Below are positions 25,829 through 35,982 of a stretch of 64,000 nucleotides of DNA, piece by piece. The translations under genes were made by a program, and so were the position numbers. Under the pieces are notes generated by a model. That model was not told the DNA's origin. It ran no database searches and saw only the letters and a program-made list of their open reading frames with translations. The first letter of the stretch is position 1. The number at the start of each line of letters is the position of its first letter. This DNA is from Bacteroides sp. GM023 (GTDB taxonomy: Bacteria > Bacteroidota > Bacteroidia > Bacteroidales > Bacteroidaceae), in the NCBI RefSeq assembly GCF_014750685.1, contig NZ_JAAXGE010000002.1, positions 434,001 through 498,000 of the forward strand, given 5' to 3'.

Positions 25829-27625
25829 TTATTCCCAACCCTGGTTATTAACCAGATTCTTGTTCTTCGCCAACTCCGAATAGGGCAACGGAGCGAAATA
25901 GTTCTTCACTTCGTATTTCCGTTTCTCCACCACCTGCTCTTTGAAGCCGAATGTACCATCTTCATTGCGGGTAACGGCAACGCCTGTCACATCTTCATTC
26001 AACGGAAGTACCCAACGGCGCATATCAAAGTAACGATGGCTCTCGAAAGCAAATTCCAGGCGACGTTCGTTCTGAATCAGTTTCCTGAAAGAATCTTTGC
26101 TTTGGGCTACCTCGTCCAGATATGAGTCGAAAGTGATGCCACCCGCCTGCGAACGGACATTCTTCATAATCTCATAAGCGGAATACAGGCATCCGTCACC
26201 CGCCACCTGCGGATTTCCCCATGCTTCATTGGCAGCCTCGGCGAAGTTAAAAAGAACTTCCGATTTGCGCAACAACGGATTGTAATGAACCGAGTTGAGC
26301 GTCTGAATCGGATTCAGCATAGCCGATTTCTTGGAGACGAACTTAGCCAGGTAATAGCCGGTACGGGTAGCATTCTCGCTGAAAGAAGGAGAATCTTTGC
26401 CACCTTCGGACATATCCAAAGCCTGGCCGGAGTCACCGAAAGTCGAACTATGATAGTAAACGTTCAACGCAAAGCGATTGTCGAGTACAGCGTAAAGCTG
26501 CATCATGCTGAAGTTCGGGTCGGCCATATTGATGCCCGAACGAGTGTCTGTCACCGGATAACCGTTTTTCGCATAGAAAGCTTTTACCAGGTTGTGAGAA
26601 GGAGCAGTGCGCCCACTTCCATAATAGAACGGCGGGAAATTAAGACCTTCCAACAGATTATTATTGAAATATCTGCGGAACGCATAATCAGCACTTTCCG
26701 TCTGTGCATCGGCAATGCCGGCCGCAGTAATAGGAACGAAAACTCCGAAGCCATCCATGCTCAGAATCTTATTAATCTCTTTGGCTACCGCTTCCCATTT
26801 TGCCTGATAGACGGTAGAGTTCAGGATTTCGTATTGTCCCATGCCTGTAATCTTCGTTACATCGTCATCCTGCATGGCAGGGCTGGCACTGTACAGGAGA
26901 ACACGGCTTTTCAGCACGCCTGCAGCGGATTTCGTGGCACGGCCTATCTGAGTCGTACCAAATTCCAGGTCATCCCCCTGATAAACGCTCGGTAACAGTT
27001 CGATGGCCTTATTCAGGTCGTTAACGATGAAATCGACAGTTGCCTGGTAAGTGGGGCGGAGAAACTCACCGTTCTGCGCAGCTTCTTCCTGCGAGATAAA
27101 ATGGTCGGCCAATGGAATACCCAGCGCCTTGCCGTTCTTCGCTTTTCCGCCATACATCTTCAACAGTTCGAAATGCCACCATGCACGCAGGAAGTAAGAT
27201 TCACCTTCGAGACGCAACTTAATCTGTCTGTCAATCGCCGGGTCGGGGCGGTTGTAGAGCACTTGGTCGGTCAGGCCGTTTTCGAGGAAAGAGTTTACAT
27301 AGTTCAGCATGTTGTAAGCCTGAGTCCAGTTCCCAATGGGGTTGGCGAATTCTGTCGTTCCGCCCATGCTTACTTTGTAGACTGAAGAGCTACGCGCGTT
27401 TGTCACTGCGTTGTCCGTGGCACAGTCCAAAAAGTTGTCTTCGAAGCAGTCGGGACGGTTGGCTATGCCGTTATAAGCTTTGTATAGTACGCCTTGAGCA
27501 AGTTCCGGCACTCTCCAGGTGTCAGAGTCATCAATCTGCCATGTCACTTTTGTGTCCAATGTGTCGTCACAAGCACAAAAGAGAAACAGACCTGCCAAAA
27601 CGCAACTTCCTAATATATGTTTCAT
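25829..27625 (-). CDS. SusD-family lipoprotein (second pair)
   Basis: A 598-residue SusD-like lipoprotein. MKHILGSCVLAGLFLFCACDD gives the lipobox FCAC. The SusD helices (GESYFLRAWWHFELLK) and the C-terminal signature (NERRLEFAFESHRYFDMRRW), ending in NNQGWE, are clear. I start at ATG 27625 because it directly begins the signal peptide and lies 26 bp after the susC stop; 12 upstream codons are open. It is longer than the SusD at 1583. Partner of the SusC at 27651. Confidence 0.93.
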   Translation of the reverse strand: MKHILGSCVLAGLFLFCACDDTLDTKVTWQIDDSDTWRVPELAQGVLYKAYNGIANRPDCFEDNFLDCATDNAVTNARSSSVYKVSMGGTTEFANPIGNWTQAYNMLNYVNSFLENGLTDQVLYNRPDPAIDRQIKLRLEGESYFLRAWWHFELLKMYGGKAKNGKALGIPLADHFISQEEAAQNGEFLRPTYQATVDFIVNDLNKAIELLPSVYQGDDLEFGTTQIGRATKSAAGVLKSRVLLYSASPAMQDDDVTKITGMGQYEILNSTVYQAKWEAVAKEINKILSMDGFGVFVPITAAGIADAQTESADYAFRRYFNNNLLEGLNFPPFYYGSGRTAPSHNLVKAFYAKNGYPVTDTRSGINMADPNFSMMQLYAVLDNRFALNVYYHSSTFGDSGQALDMSEGGKDSPSFSENATRTGYYLAKFVSKKSAMLNPIQTLNSVHYNPLLRKSEVLFNFAEAANEAWGNPQVAGDGCLYSAYEIMKNVRSQAGGITFDSYLDEVAQSKDSFRKLIQNERRLEFAFESHRYFDMRRWVLPLNEDVTGVAVTRNEDGTFGFKEQVVEKRKYEVKNYFAPLPYSELAKNKNLVNNQGWE

Positions 27626-27650
27626 ATTGCCATCTATTAATTGTTCAGAA

Positions 27651-30600
27651 TTAAAATACAAAAGAGACTCCGCCTGTAAAACTCCGTGTAACCGGGTAGT
27701 TCGTCACACCGGCATTCAACAGTTCAGGGTCCAGGTCTTTCACAGAAGAGAGTACAAACAAGTTTGCGCCACGGGCAAAGACTTTAATCTTCTTCACTAC
27801 CGAACTCGGTGAAAACTGATTGAACGTATAGCTCAATTCTACATTCTTCATACGGAAGAAACTGGTATTCTCCAACCAAAAGGAAGAGTTACGGAAGTTG
27901 TTCTCACCGGCTGTCGTTGTCAGGCGCGGATAACTTCCGGTCGGGTTATTCACCGGATGATAGCGGTCTAATGCCAGTTTGGAGTATTTGCCTTCTCCGT
28001 TGTTCCAGTAATAAGCATTGGTAGCCCATGTGTGGACGCCCAGTTCGGAATATCCCTGAACGTACAAGCCCCAGCCTTTATAGTTTACACTGAAGTCGAT
28101 ACCCAAAGTAGTACGGGGGAACGAGTTACCCAGTTGTTCCACATCGCGGCCGTCGATGATTTTATCACCATTCAGGTCTTTGTAGGCGATGTCGCCTTCC
28201 TGATAGTCGGCAAACGTCTGAACGGGATGACCGTTGATAGCTACGTCCTTGCCGAATAATCCTTCGGCAACAAGTCCGAGCATGGCATCGGTAGAACGTC
28301 CTACCGTGTAGCGGTATTCTTCACCATGTTTCAGTTGGTTCCATTTCAGTACTTTATTCTTTGACCATACGAGATTGGCTCCTACGGAATAAGACCAGTC
28401 GTTGACACGGTCGCTCCAGGTAACCATTGCTTCCAGACCGTGATTCAGGACGGAACCCATATTGGCCTGATAAGAGAAATTGCCTGTATAGTCTCCGTAA
28501 GAGGCATCGACCGAACCGATGATGTCGGTATGCTTTTCACGGAAATAGTTCATCTCGGTATATAAACGGTTGTTGAGGAACATACCTTCTACGCCGACAT
28601 TCCATTCTGCTGATTTTTCCCATTTCAGGTTCGGGCTGGCTGCACGGACAAAGGTGGAATAGTAAGCAGTCGCACCGTTGTTGGTCGTTCCGAAGCGGAA
28701 GCTGCCGTCCTGTGTCCAGGCTTTCTCATATAGCAGATGGTCTGTGCTTCTGTCGTAACCCAGGATACCGGCACTTGTTTTCAGCTTCAGGAAGTTCACG
28801 TATTCGTTGTCTTTCAGGAAGTCTTCGTTGCTCAGAATCCAGGCAAGTCCGCCCGCTGCCGAGAAGAAATATTTGTTTCCCGACTCGAAACGGTTGCTGC
28901 CCATCAAAGCCATATCGGCTTCTATGGCATAACGGCGGTCGTACATATAGTTCAGGCGCAATGCGTAGTTGGCATTGATGATGTCCTGCGTCACTCCCTG
29001 GTTGCTCGTTTTCGAGTACATATAGGTCATTCGCGCCGATACGTCATGCTTGGTGTTGAATGTATTTTCGTAAGCGGCAAAGGCATTCCATCCCAGGGTT
29101 TGTTGCAAGGTGGTGGATTTGCGGCTTTGTGAAGTAGCTACATCCATCTTCTTCATTTGGGTGTACATGATTTCCTCGTCACCGGCAAAGTTGTTGTATG
29201 ACTTGATGGCATACGTCGGATAGACTTTGCTAAGGGACAGTTGCAGGTAGTCATAGTTGTCGAAGGAGAGGAATGCTCCGGCTTTCAGCCCCTTCGTCAG
29301 CATATCGAGGTCCAGTTTCACACCAAAGTTAGTTTGGCTGCGTGTATAGCGTTCGTCCGTATAGCCGCCGTACATGGTTTCCGCATAGGCGTTCATCGGC
29401 CGTAGCAGACTTGCACCGAACAAAGGTATTCCATCCGAGGCTGTCAGTCCGGTTTCTTCGGGTGACATAGTCAGCGGATATTCATTCGGACGATGGGTAG
29501 ACAATGCGGTGAATACCTGTCCGCAGTCCAGTTGTCCCCATTTACGCATTTCCATACGTCCGGCAACGTCGGCTGATACGGTAAGGAAATCAGTCACGTT
29601 GAAGTCCAGGTTTCCGCGAAGGGTCAGGCGGTGCAGCTGGGGAGTATAGGCCACGTCTTCGAATCCGCTGCCGCCTACATATCCGGCAATGAGGGCGTAA
29701 CGTACCCTGTCGGTACCGCCGGTCATGTCGAACGATACTTTCCGGTAGTTGGCGTTCTTGTTCAGTAGCTGGTCATACAAGTCTGCATTCGGGTAGAGCA
29801 GGTCGTTGGCACCTTTGGAGTTCTTGTATCCTTCCAGTTGTTTCTGGTTATAGTAAGGAGTCATTCCGTCGTTGGCGCGTGCCTCGTTGTAGAGGTTGGC
29901 GTACTGGTAAGAGTTCAGGAAGTCGGGGGTGCGGGTCATTTGCACTATTCCCAATTCGGCGGTCGCGTTATAAATACGGCGGTTCGCCTTTCCTCTGCGG
30001 GTAGTTACCCAAAGGACACCGTTCGCTGCGCGTGCTCCGTACAGAATCTTGGCAGTCGCATCTTTCAGCAACTCGATACGCTCTATTTCTTCGGGAATCA
30101 AATCCGCCACAGGGCGTTCCACACCGTCGATGATAACGATAGCCGTATTCTCCGACATGCCGTGAAGCCCGCGGATATACACATCACCCGTGTTGTTTCC
30201 CAGTCCGCTGACCGTAGAACGTATCTGCAAGCCCAGCATCTTTCCTTGCAGCATATTGGTCAGATTCAAATCCGGGTAAGTACCGAACTGTCCGTTGTCG
30301 AGTACGCTCGTAGCACCTACTTCATTCGCTTTATAGGTCTGTCCGCCGTCAGCTCTGTTCACCAGAGACTCTTTCGTCATGAAAAGAGGTTCTTTCTTCA
30401 ACACAATCTTTTCGGGGACGATATTGCTGCCTGTCAGCTTATACGTTTTATCTTCGTATCCCAGCGCTTCAATCATCAGGGTGGCGTCATTCTCCAGCTT
30501 GGTCTGGAAACGTCCTTTTGCATCCGTATATAGAACGACAGCACCTTCACCACAAATGACAGAAACATTCTTCAACGGGTTACCTTTCTCGTCGGTAACA

Positions 30601-30734
30601 ATAGAAACTATTTCCACCAAAGGCTTTTTCGCCGACTTTCTCTTTGATTTGTTCTGTGCGAAAGTCAGGCTAGAGCCAACGATAAGGACAAATATGAGCC
30701 CTATCAGTCTTATATATCTAATCTTGTTTCTCAT
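27651..30734 (-). CDS. SusC-family TonB-dependent transporter (second pair)
   Basis: A 1027-residue SusC-like barrel. The signal peptide ends near LTFAQ, followed by the basic stretch NKSKRKSAKK. The N-terminal carboxypeptidase-regulatory-like domain is divergent (SIVTDEKGNPLKNVSVICGEG), and the usual DEVVVVGYG junction is missing: the plug is entered through TSVLDNGQFGTYPDLNLTNMLQG. LKDATAKILYGARAANGV and the barrel ending FTGGVSFVF are standard. It therefore belongs to a different SusC branch from its neighbour at 32664. It follows the first SusD by 22 bp. Confidence 0.92.
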   Translation of the reverse strand: MRNKIRYIRLIGLIFVLIVGSSLTFAQNKSKRKSAKKPLVEIVSIVTDEKGNPLKNVSVICGEGAVVLYTDAKGRFQTKLENDATLMIEALGYEDKTYKLTGSNIVPEKIVLKKEPLFMTKESLVNRADGGQTYKANEVGATSVLDNGQFGTYPDLNLTNMLQGKMLGLQIRSTVSGLGNNTGDVYIRGLHGMSENTAIVIIDGVERPVADLIPEEIERIELLKDATAKILYGARAANGVLWVTTRRGKANRRIYNATAELGIVQMTRTPDFLNSYQYANLYNEARANDGMTPYYNQKQLEGYKNSKGANDLLYPNADLYDQLLNKNANYRKVSFDMTGGTDRVRYALIAGYVGGSGFEDVAYTPQLHRLTLRGNLDFNVTDFLTVSADVAGRMEMRKWGQLDCGQVFTALSTHRPNEYPLTMSPEETGLTASDGIPLFGASLLRPMNAYAETMYGGYTDERYTRSQTNFGVKLDLDMLTKGLKAGAFLSFDNYDYLQLSLSKVYPTYAIKSYNNFAGDEEIMYTQMKKMDVATSQSRKSTTLQQTLGWNAFAAYENTFNTKHDVSARMTYMYSKTSNQGVTQDIINANYALRLNYMYDRRYAIEADMALMGSNRFESGNKYFFSAAGGLAWILSNEDFLKDNEYVNFLKLKTSAGILGYDRSTDHLLYEKAWTQDGSFRFGTTNNGATAYYSTFVRAASPNLKWEKSAEWNVGVEGMFLNNRLYTEMNYFREKHTDIIGSVDASYGDYTGNFSYQANMGSVLNHGLEAMVTWSDRVNDWSYSVGANLVWSKNKVLKWNQLKHGEEYRYTVGRSTDAMLGLVAEGLFGKDVAINGHPVQTFADYQEGDIAYKDLNGDKIIDGRDVEQLGNSFPRTTLGIDFSVNYKGWGLYVQGYSELGVHTWATNAYYWNNGEGKYSKLALDRYHPVNNPTGSYPRLTTTAGENNFRNSSFWLENTSFFRMKNVELSYTFNQFSPSSVVKKIKVFARGANLFVLSSVKDLDPELLNAGVTNYPVTRSFTGGVSFVF

Positions 30735-30756
30735 ATACTTTTCTTTATTTTAATTA

Positions 30757-32643
30757 TCACCATCCGGGATTCTGCTGAAGATTGTCCAAAGCTGCCACTT
30801 CATCCATCGGCAGCGGATACCAATAATTACGCTTATTGAATGTTCGCACGGCAGTTCTGACCGGAACATATTCATAAGTGAAGTCCGTCAACTTATATGT
30901 GCAGGCTTTTTCCACTTTCAACTGGTCGGCAGTATAAGAATGGTTGATTGGGGTTGCCTTGACGCCCATGATAGGATATTCACCTTTAAACAGGTCTTCG
31001 GCTATCATCCAGCGACGAATATCGTACCAGCGGTGTCCCTCGAACATCAATTCCACACCCCGTTCGCGACGGTAGGCTTCTCTGAAATCAACTCCGTCCG
31101 GCAGTTCGCCGATTCCGGCTCTCACGCGAATCTTGTTCAGCGCCTGGCGGGCGGACATCGTACAACCTGTCACCACTGCATCCGGGCTGCCTGTCGCTTC
31201 ATAAGAAGCCTCAGCCATATCCAGATATACTTGGGATACACGGATATATACGGCTACCAGGCGATATAACTGGAAGCCCGCGTCGTCGAATAATGGCACA
31301 CTTGCTTCCGGCCAGGTGAACTTCTTGCACATATATCCGGTCTGTTGGGAACCACGTGTGAACTGGTTGGTCGAAATGAAGTTCTCCGAGTAACCGCCTG
31401 AATAGGTGGTCGTATAGTAAGGAGTACCTTGCAGGTTCTTCCCCCACTGTTCGCCCGGCACGAGGATATTGTTAGCAAGACGAGGGTCTCTGTCCGAATA
31501 TGGGTTGGTAGTCTTTACCGCATCATAACCGGAACGCGTGTCGGTAATCGGATAGTACTTGCCATCGGTTCCCATACGCTCGTACATATCTACTGCATTT
31601 TGCGTCGGAGCATTGTAAGGCGTACCTTCGGCACCCGTCTTGTTATCATAAGGCTGTGTCAACCATTGTGCCCTGACGAAAGCCGACCAGTTGCCGTGAT
31701 GCCAGCGCAGGAACCACAAATATTCCGGTTGCGCGAACTGGTTAGAGTTCGGCATTAACTGGATGCTACGGTATTCGTCATGATTCATCAGGCGGTAATA
31801 TTCGTGGCTTTCGATGGCGTTGATAGCCTGCTGCGCACTGCGGGCAGCTTCGGCAGCCATGTCTTTTCCGTAGCCTTTGTTTTCAATCGTATTCAGGTCA
31901 TTCTGCATCAGGGGACTGGCGGCATAAAGCTGTGTCATCGCTTTCAGAGCCATCGCAGATACTCTGTCCGGGCGTCCGTGTTCTTCATCCGACCAGCTTG
32001 TCGGCAGGTATTCGATAGCCCTGTCCAGGTCGGTCTGCATCCATGCGTTGGATTCCTGATAGGTTTTGCGGGGGAAGTCGAAATCGTCCGATGCTCCCCA
32101 TAGCTGGTCAAAGATAGGCATTCCACCATATCGCTTGATAATTTCAAAATAGAAGTAAGCACGCAGGAAGTGAGCCTGTCCCAGGAGTTTCCTCCTTTGT
32201 TCATCCGTGATGGATTTCACCTGGTCTACGCCGTTAATCACACGGTTCACGATACGAAGCCCGGTATAGGCACGGGAGATAGCAGTTCTGAAATTCCCCG
32301 CGTCACTTTTACTCCCGATTTCGAAACGGGTACCGGCGTTCTCCAGCCAGTTACCGGCATTGACAAACTTTGAAGGGTCATTATCACGAACGGATGCATA
32401 TTCATCCGACAAATTGCCTACCGTTACATATGTATTCGCATAAGAGTTGATACCATGCGTAAAGATTAATATATCGCCATTCTGAAAGATGCGGTCCATG
32501 AAACCCGACAAGCTGTTATAGTCCTTATAAACATCATCTTCGGAAAGTCCGTCATCCGGTGAACGGTCCAGGTAGTCTTCGCAACTTCCACAGAACAACG
32601 CCAACACGATAACCCATATCCAATTCAACTTATGTCTTCTCAT
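30757..32643 (-). CDS. SusD-family lipoprotein (first pair)
   Basis: A 628-residue SusD-like lipoprotein with the signal MRRHKLNWIWVIVLALF and lipobox FCGSC. It carries LGQAHFLRAYFYFEIIKRYGG and, near the end, YRRERGVELMFEGHRWYDIR and QNPGW. Start: ATG at 32643 gives a compact signal peptide. An ATG at 32667, overlapping the susC stop as ATGA, is a real alternative that would couple translation. Partner of the SusC at 32664. Confidence 0.92.
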   Translation of the reverse strand: MRRHKLNWIWVIVLALFCGSCEDYLDRSPDDGLSEDDVYKDYNSLSGFMDRIFQNGDILIFTHGINSYANTYVTVGNLSDEYASVRDNDPSKFVNAGNWLENAGTRFEIGSKSDAGNFRTAISRAYTGLRIVNRVINGVDQVKSITDEQRRKLLGQAHFLRAYFYFEIIKRYGGMPIFDQLWGASDDFDFPRKTYQESNAWMQTDLDRAIEYLPTSWSDEEHGRPDRVSAMALKAMTQLYAASPLMQNDLNTIENKGYGKDMAAEAARSAQQAINAIESHEYYRLMNHDEYRSIQLMPNSNQFAQPEYLWFLRWHHGNWSAFVRAQWLTQPYDNKTGAEGTPYNAPTQNAVDMYERMGTDGKYYPITDTRSGYDAVKTTNPYSDRDPRLANNILVPGEQWGKNLQGTPYYTTTYSGGYSENFISTNQFTRGSQQTGYMCKKFTWPEASVPLFDDAGFQLYRLVAVYIRVSQVYLDMAEASYEATGSPDAVVTGCTMSARQALNKIRVRAGIGELPDGVDFREAYRRERGVELMFEGHRWYDIRRWMIAEDLFKGEYPIMGVKATPINHSYTADQLKVEKACTYKLTDFTYEYVPVRTAVRTFNKRNYWYPLPMDEVAALDNLQQNPGW

Positions 32644-32663
32644 ATCAGTAAATTTAAAGTGTC

Positions 32664-35600
32664 TCATAATCCTAATCTAAAACCAATATTATAACGTCTC
32701 ACCATCGGATAAATATTTTGTCCTGCATGTTCAGGGTCACGGCGTGAATCGCCTTTCGTGAAGGTCAGCAGATTGGTTCCGTTGACATATACTTGCAGTT
32801 TGCTCAGATGCACAGGCTTCAACCAGCGTTTCGGAAGTTGATAATTCACTTCCAGGTTCTTCAGGCGAAGATAGGCATGGTTGGTATATGTGTACGTACT
32901 GGCTACGGAGTTATAGCTTCTCTGGACATGGATGCTGGGGCGAACCGCGCCGCTCTGAACCGGAGCGTCTGCCGTCCATGTATTCAACGTGTTTGGCTGC
33001 GCCTTGATATTGCCTTGCGGGAAGTCCCACAGATAAGAAGGGATAGCTTCTTTATAAACATCCAGGGCACTGTACCACAACATATTGAATCCGAATCCTT
33101 TGTAAGAACCACCCAACGTGAACCCGATAGTAGTCACCGGATAGTTGAGGTCTTTCATCGGAACCATATCTTTGCTGTCAATCATACCGTCACCATTGTA
33201 GTCGATATAGTACAAATCACCGGGAATCAAGGTGTTATGTGCACCGTTGGCGATGGTCGACTGTGCCGAGTTATAAATATCATCCAATGATTCGAAGTTT
33301 CCTGTTGCCAGGTATTTGTTTACGTATCCGATGGATTTTCCGGCTTGCTTCAGATATTCGCTCTGATTCTTCGGGTCGTCAATAAATACGATACGGTTTT
33401 CACTGGTTGCGAAGTTGAATTTCGCATAATAATTGAACTTTCCTATATGGTCGTTCCACGCAATATCGAGTTCAAGACCGTGATTCTTGGTTTTACCCAG
33501 ATTCACCTGCGGGAAGGCGATACCACTATCCGCCCAGGACGGAATTGTGTTACGCGTCATCAGGATGTTATTACGCTTTTCGTCAAACAAGTCCAACGTA
33601 ATGTTCAGTTTACTCCACAGACCGATTTCGATACCGATATTCTGCTTGATGGATTCTTCCCAGGTTGCGTCCGGGTCGGCAAGTTTTCCTTCCTTGTATA
33701 AAGGTCCCCAGTTGCTGGTTTGATATTTACCGAACTGAGTATTGTCCGAGAGTTGCTCAAACTTCTGAATATAGTTGAAACGCGTAGCACCCTTATCATT
33801 ACCTACCACACCATAGGAATAACGCACTTTCAGGTTAGTCAGCACCCCTTTTGTCAACTTCTTCACCCAAGGTTCTTCACTGATACGCCAGCCGATAGAA
33901 GCGGACGGGAAGAAACCGAAGCGATGTCCCGGAGCGAACTTCTCCGAACCGGTATAGGCACCATTGAATTCGGCAAGATAGCGTTCCCTGAAGTTGTAAG
34001 TGACACGTCCTACCCAGTCTTCTTCGTAAGCCGGGAAGTTCATCACATCCTGATTGGTCGATTCGTTCATCTTGCGGTTGAATACGAACAAAGCGCCTAT
34101 GTCATGGTCGCCGAACTTACGGCTGTAATTCAATGCCAGTTCGTAGTAAAGTTTACGTCCGTAAGCCTTGAATCCGTCATATACACCGCCGATAGGCAAG
34201 TCTCCGGCAGCATTTTCATCCGGATAGCGTTTCTCGGTATAATTATAGGTAATTGTTCCGTCGGCATTGTAAATAGGGTTGGCATAATCATACACGCGAT
34301 TAATGCGGATATGCGTACGCTGGGCAACCAAGTCGTCCTTGCCTAAAATCTTACCCGGCATTATCTGGGTAGTCCATGACGAAGAAGTGGTATAGGATAG
34401 CGATGCCTTCAATGATAAGCCTTTGGTAATAAAGTCCAGTTTCTGGTTCAGGATAACATCGTAGAAACCCTGGTATCTCTTTATACTACGGCTACCTCCT
34501 TCCAGCATCAGGCAAGCGATATTCTGGTCGGAACTTGTTCCGTCTCCCCATACCCCATTGCTGTATTTAATCGGGAATTCATTGCTCGGAGCCGTGAAGA
34601 ACGTTCCGAAAAAACGCTCATCCGGTGAATCGGTATTCTCATAATAAGAGGGTTGGTTCTGATAACCCATCTTACCGGCTACATTGAACGAGAGTTTCGT
34701 TGACGAAGTAATATTAAAGTCGAAGTTACTACGCCAGTTATAGCGGCGATAAGAGAATGAGGGGTCGAACTCCTCTTGTTTGCTCGTATTAAAAATATCA
34801 CCGTCATGCAAATAACCCAAAGAAACGAAATAATTCATTTTCTTCGTACCACCCCGCACATTCAGGTTATAATTCTGCTCGTAACCTACATTCTTCACCA
34901 GTTCTTTCCACCAGTCCACTTGGGGAAAGGCGTCGTTGTACGGGCCATAGTTTCCGGTAGCATAGGCATTTTCCCATGCGGCAATAGTAGATTCGGGAAC
35001 CAATGCTCCCCAGTTACCGTCGTTCGCCTGGGCTCTGTTGTACTGCTTCATGGAAGTGACGTAGTCAGACCATTCGGGAGCGGCAGAGGGTTGCTTGAAT
35101 CCGAAGTTGGCAGTGAAAGAGATTTCCGGCTTCTGTTCCAGTCCGCGTTTGGTAGTCAGCAGGATAACGCCGTTGGCACCCTTCACACCATAAACTGCGG
35201 TGGCCGAAGCATCTTTCAAGACGGAGATGGATTCGATTTCGTTCACATCCACGTCATTAAAGTCACGCTCGATACCGTCCACCAATACAAGAGGTTCGGC
35301 CTCTCCCCAGGTAGACTTACCGCGAATCAGCAAAGAAGCCTGGTCGGAACCCGGTTTTGAAGTGGAATTGATGGCAACCACACCCGGCATCTGCCCTTGC
35401 AGGGCTTCGGACACGGAGTTTACATTCCCCACTCTCAATAAATCATCCCCTTTGGCGGTGGCAATGGAGCCGACACTGGAAGCTTTCTTTTGGACGCCGT
35501 ATCCTACAACTACCACTTCTTCCAGTGTTTCCGTATCTTCAGCCAGGGAGATGACTCCTATGGTTGTCTTATTCTTTAAATCCAGTTCCAGCGTTTTATA

Positions 35601-35843
35601 ACCCACATAAGAAATGACAAGTATATCTCCTTTCGATGCTTTCAGCGAAAAATTACCGTCGAAATCAGTAATTGTACCGCTGCCCGTACCCTTCACGCGA
35701 ACGCTGACACCAATCATCGGTTCACCGGATACAGCATCCTTCACTTGTCCCTTCCAATAGTTCTGTTGCGCCTGCACACTCAACGTACAGAGTAAAAAGC
35801 AACAAAGACAGAAGAAAGAAAAATAAAGTCTGTTCCTTTTCAT
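32664..35843 (-). CDS. SusC-family TonB-dependent transporter (first pair)
   Basis: A 1059-residue SusC-like barrel with a signal peptide ending near SVQAQ. The carboxypeptidase-regulatory-like domain is GQVKDAVSGEPMIGVSV, the junction EEVVVVGYGVQKK, the plug LKDASATAVYGVKGANG, and the barrel ends NIGFRLGL. It is probably the first gene of the four-gene SusCDCD block, with the GH43 gene 140 bp upstream on the same strand. ATG at 35843 is used; another lies at 35849. No consensus promoter box was found in the 133-bp gap, as expected where an HTCS must activate. Confidence 0.94.
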   Translation of the reverse strand: MKRNRLYFSFFCLCCFLLCTLSVQAQQNYWKGQVKDAVSGEPMIGVSVRVKGTGSGTITDFDGNFSLKASKGDILVISYVGYKTLELDLKNKTTIGVISLAEDTETLEEVVVVGYGVQKKASSVGSIATAKGDDLLRVGNVNSVSEALQGQMPGVVAINSTSKPGSDQASLLIRGKSTWGEAEPLVLVDGIERDFNDVDVNEIESISVLKDASATAVYGVKGANGVILLTTKRGLEQKPEISFTANFGFKQPSAAPEWSDYVTSMKQYNRAQANDGNWGALVPESTIAAWENAYATGNYGPYNDAFPQVDWWKELVKNVGYEQNYNLNVRGGTKKMNYFVSLGYLHDGDIFNTSKQEEFDPSFSYRRYNWRSNFDFNITSSTKLSFNVAGKMGYQNQPSYYENTDSPDERFFGTFFTAPSNEFPIKYSNGVWGDGTSSDQNIACLMLEGGSRSIKRYQGFYDVILNQKLDFITKGLSLKASLSYTTSSSWTTQIMPGKILGKDDLVAQRTHIRINRVYDYANPIYNADGTITYNYTEKRYPDENAAGDLPIGGVYDGFKAYGRKLYYELALNYSRKFGDHDIGALFVFNRKMNESTNQDVMNFPAYEEDWVGRVTYNFRERYLAEFNGAYTGSEKFAPGHRFGFFPSASIGWRISEEPWVKKLTKGVLTNLKVRYSYGVVGNDKGATRFNYIQKFEQLSDNTQFGKYQTSNWGPLYKEGKLADPDATWEESIKQNIGIEIGLWSKLNITLDLFDEKRNNILMTRNTIPSWADSGIAFPQVNLGKTKNHGLELDIAWNDHIGKFNYYAKFNFATSENRIVFIDDPKNQSEYLKQAGKSIGYVNKYLATGNFESLDDIYNSAQSTIANGAHNTLIPGDLYYIDYNGDGMIDSKDMVPMKDLNYPVTTIGFTLGGSYKGFGFNMLWYSALDVYKEAIPSYLWDFPQGNIKAQPNTLNTWTADAPVQSGAVRPSIHVQRSYNSVASTYTYTNHAYLRLKNLEVNYQLPKRWLKPVHLSKLQVYVNGTNLLTFTKGDSRRDPEHAGQNIYPMVRRYNIGFRLGL

Positions 35844-35982
35844 AAACATTAGTTTTAACTGTTAACAAATTCTTTACTCACAACACAAATTAACGGGGAA
35901 AATATCCAAAACAGAGGGACGATTCTCCTTAAAACCCGTACAAATGTGCAAAATAGATGTATCTACTACATTTCTGAACAAA

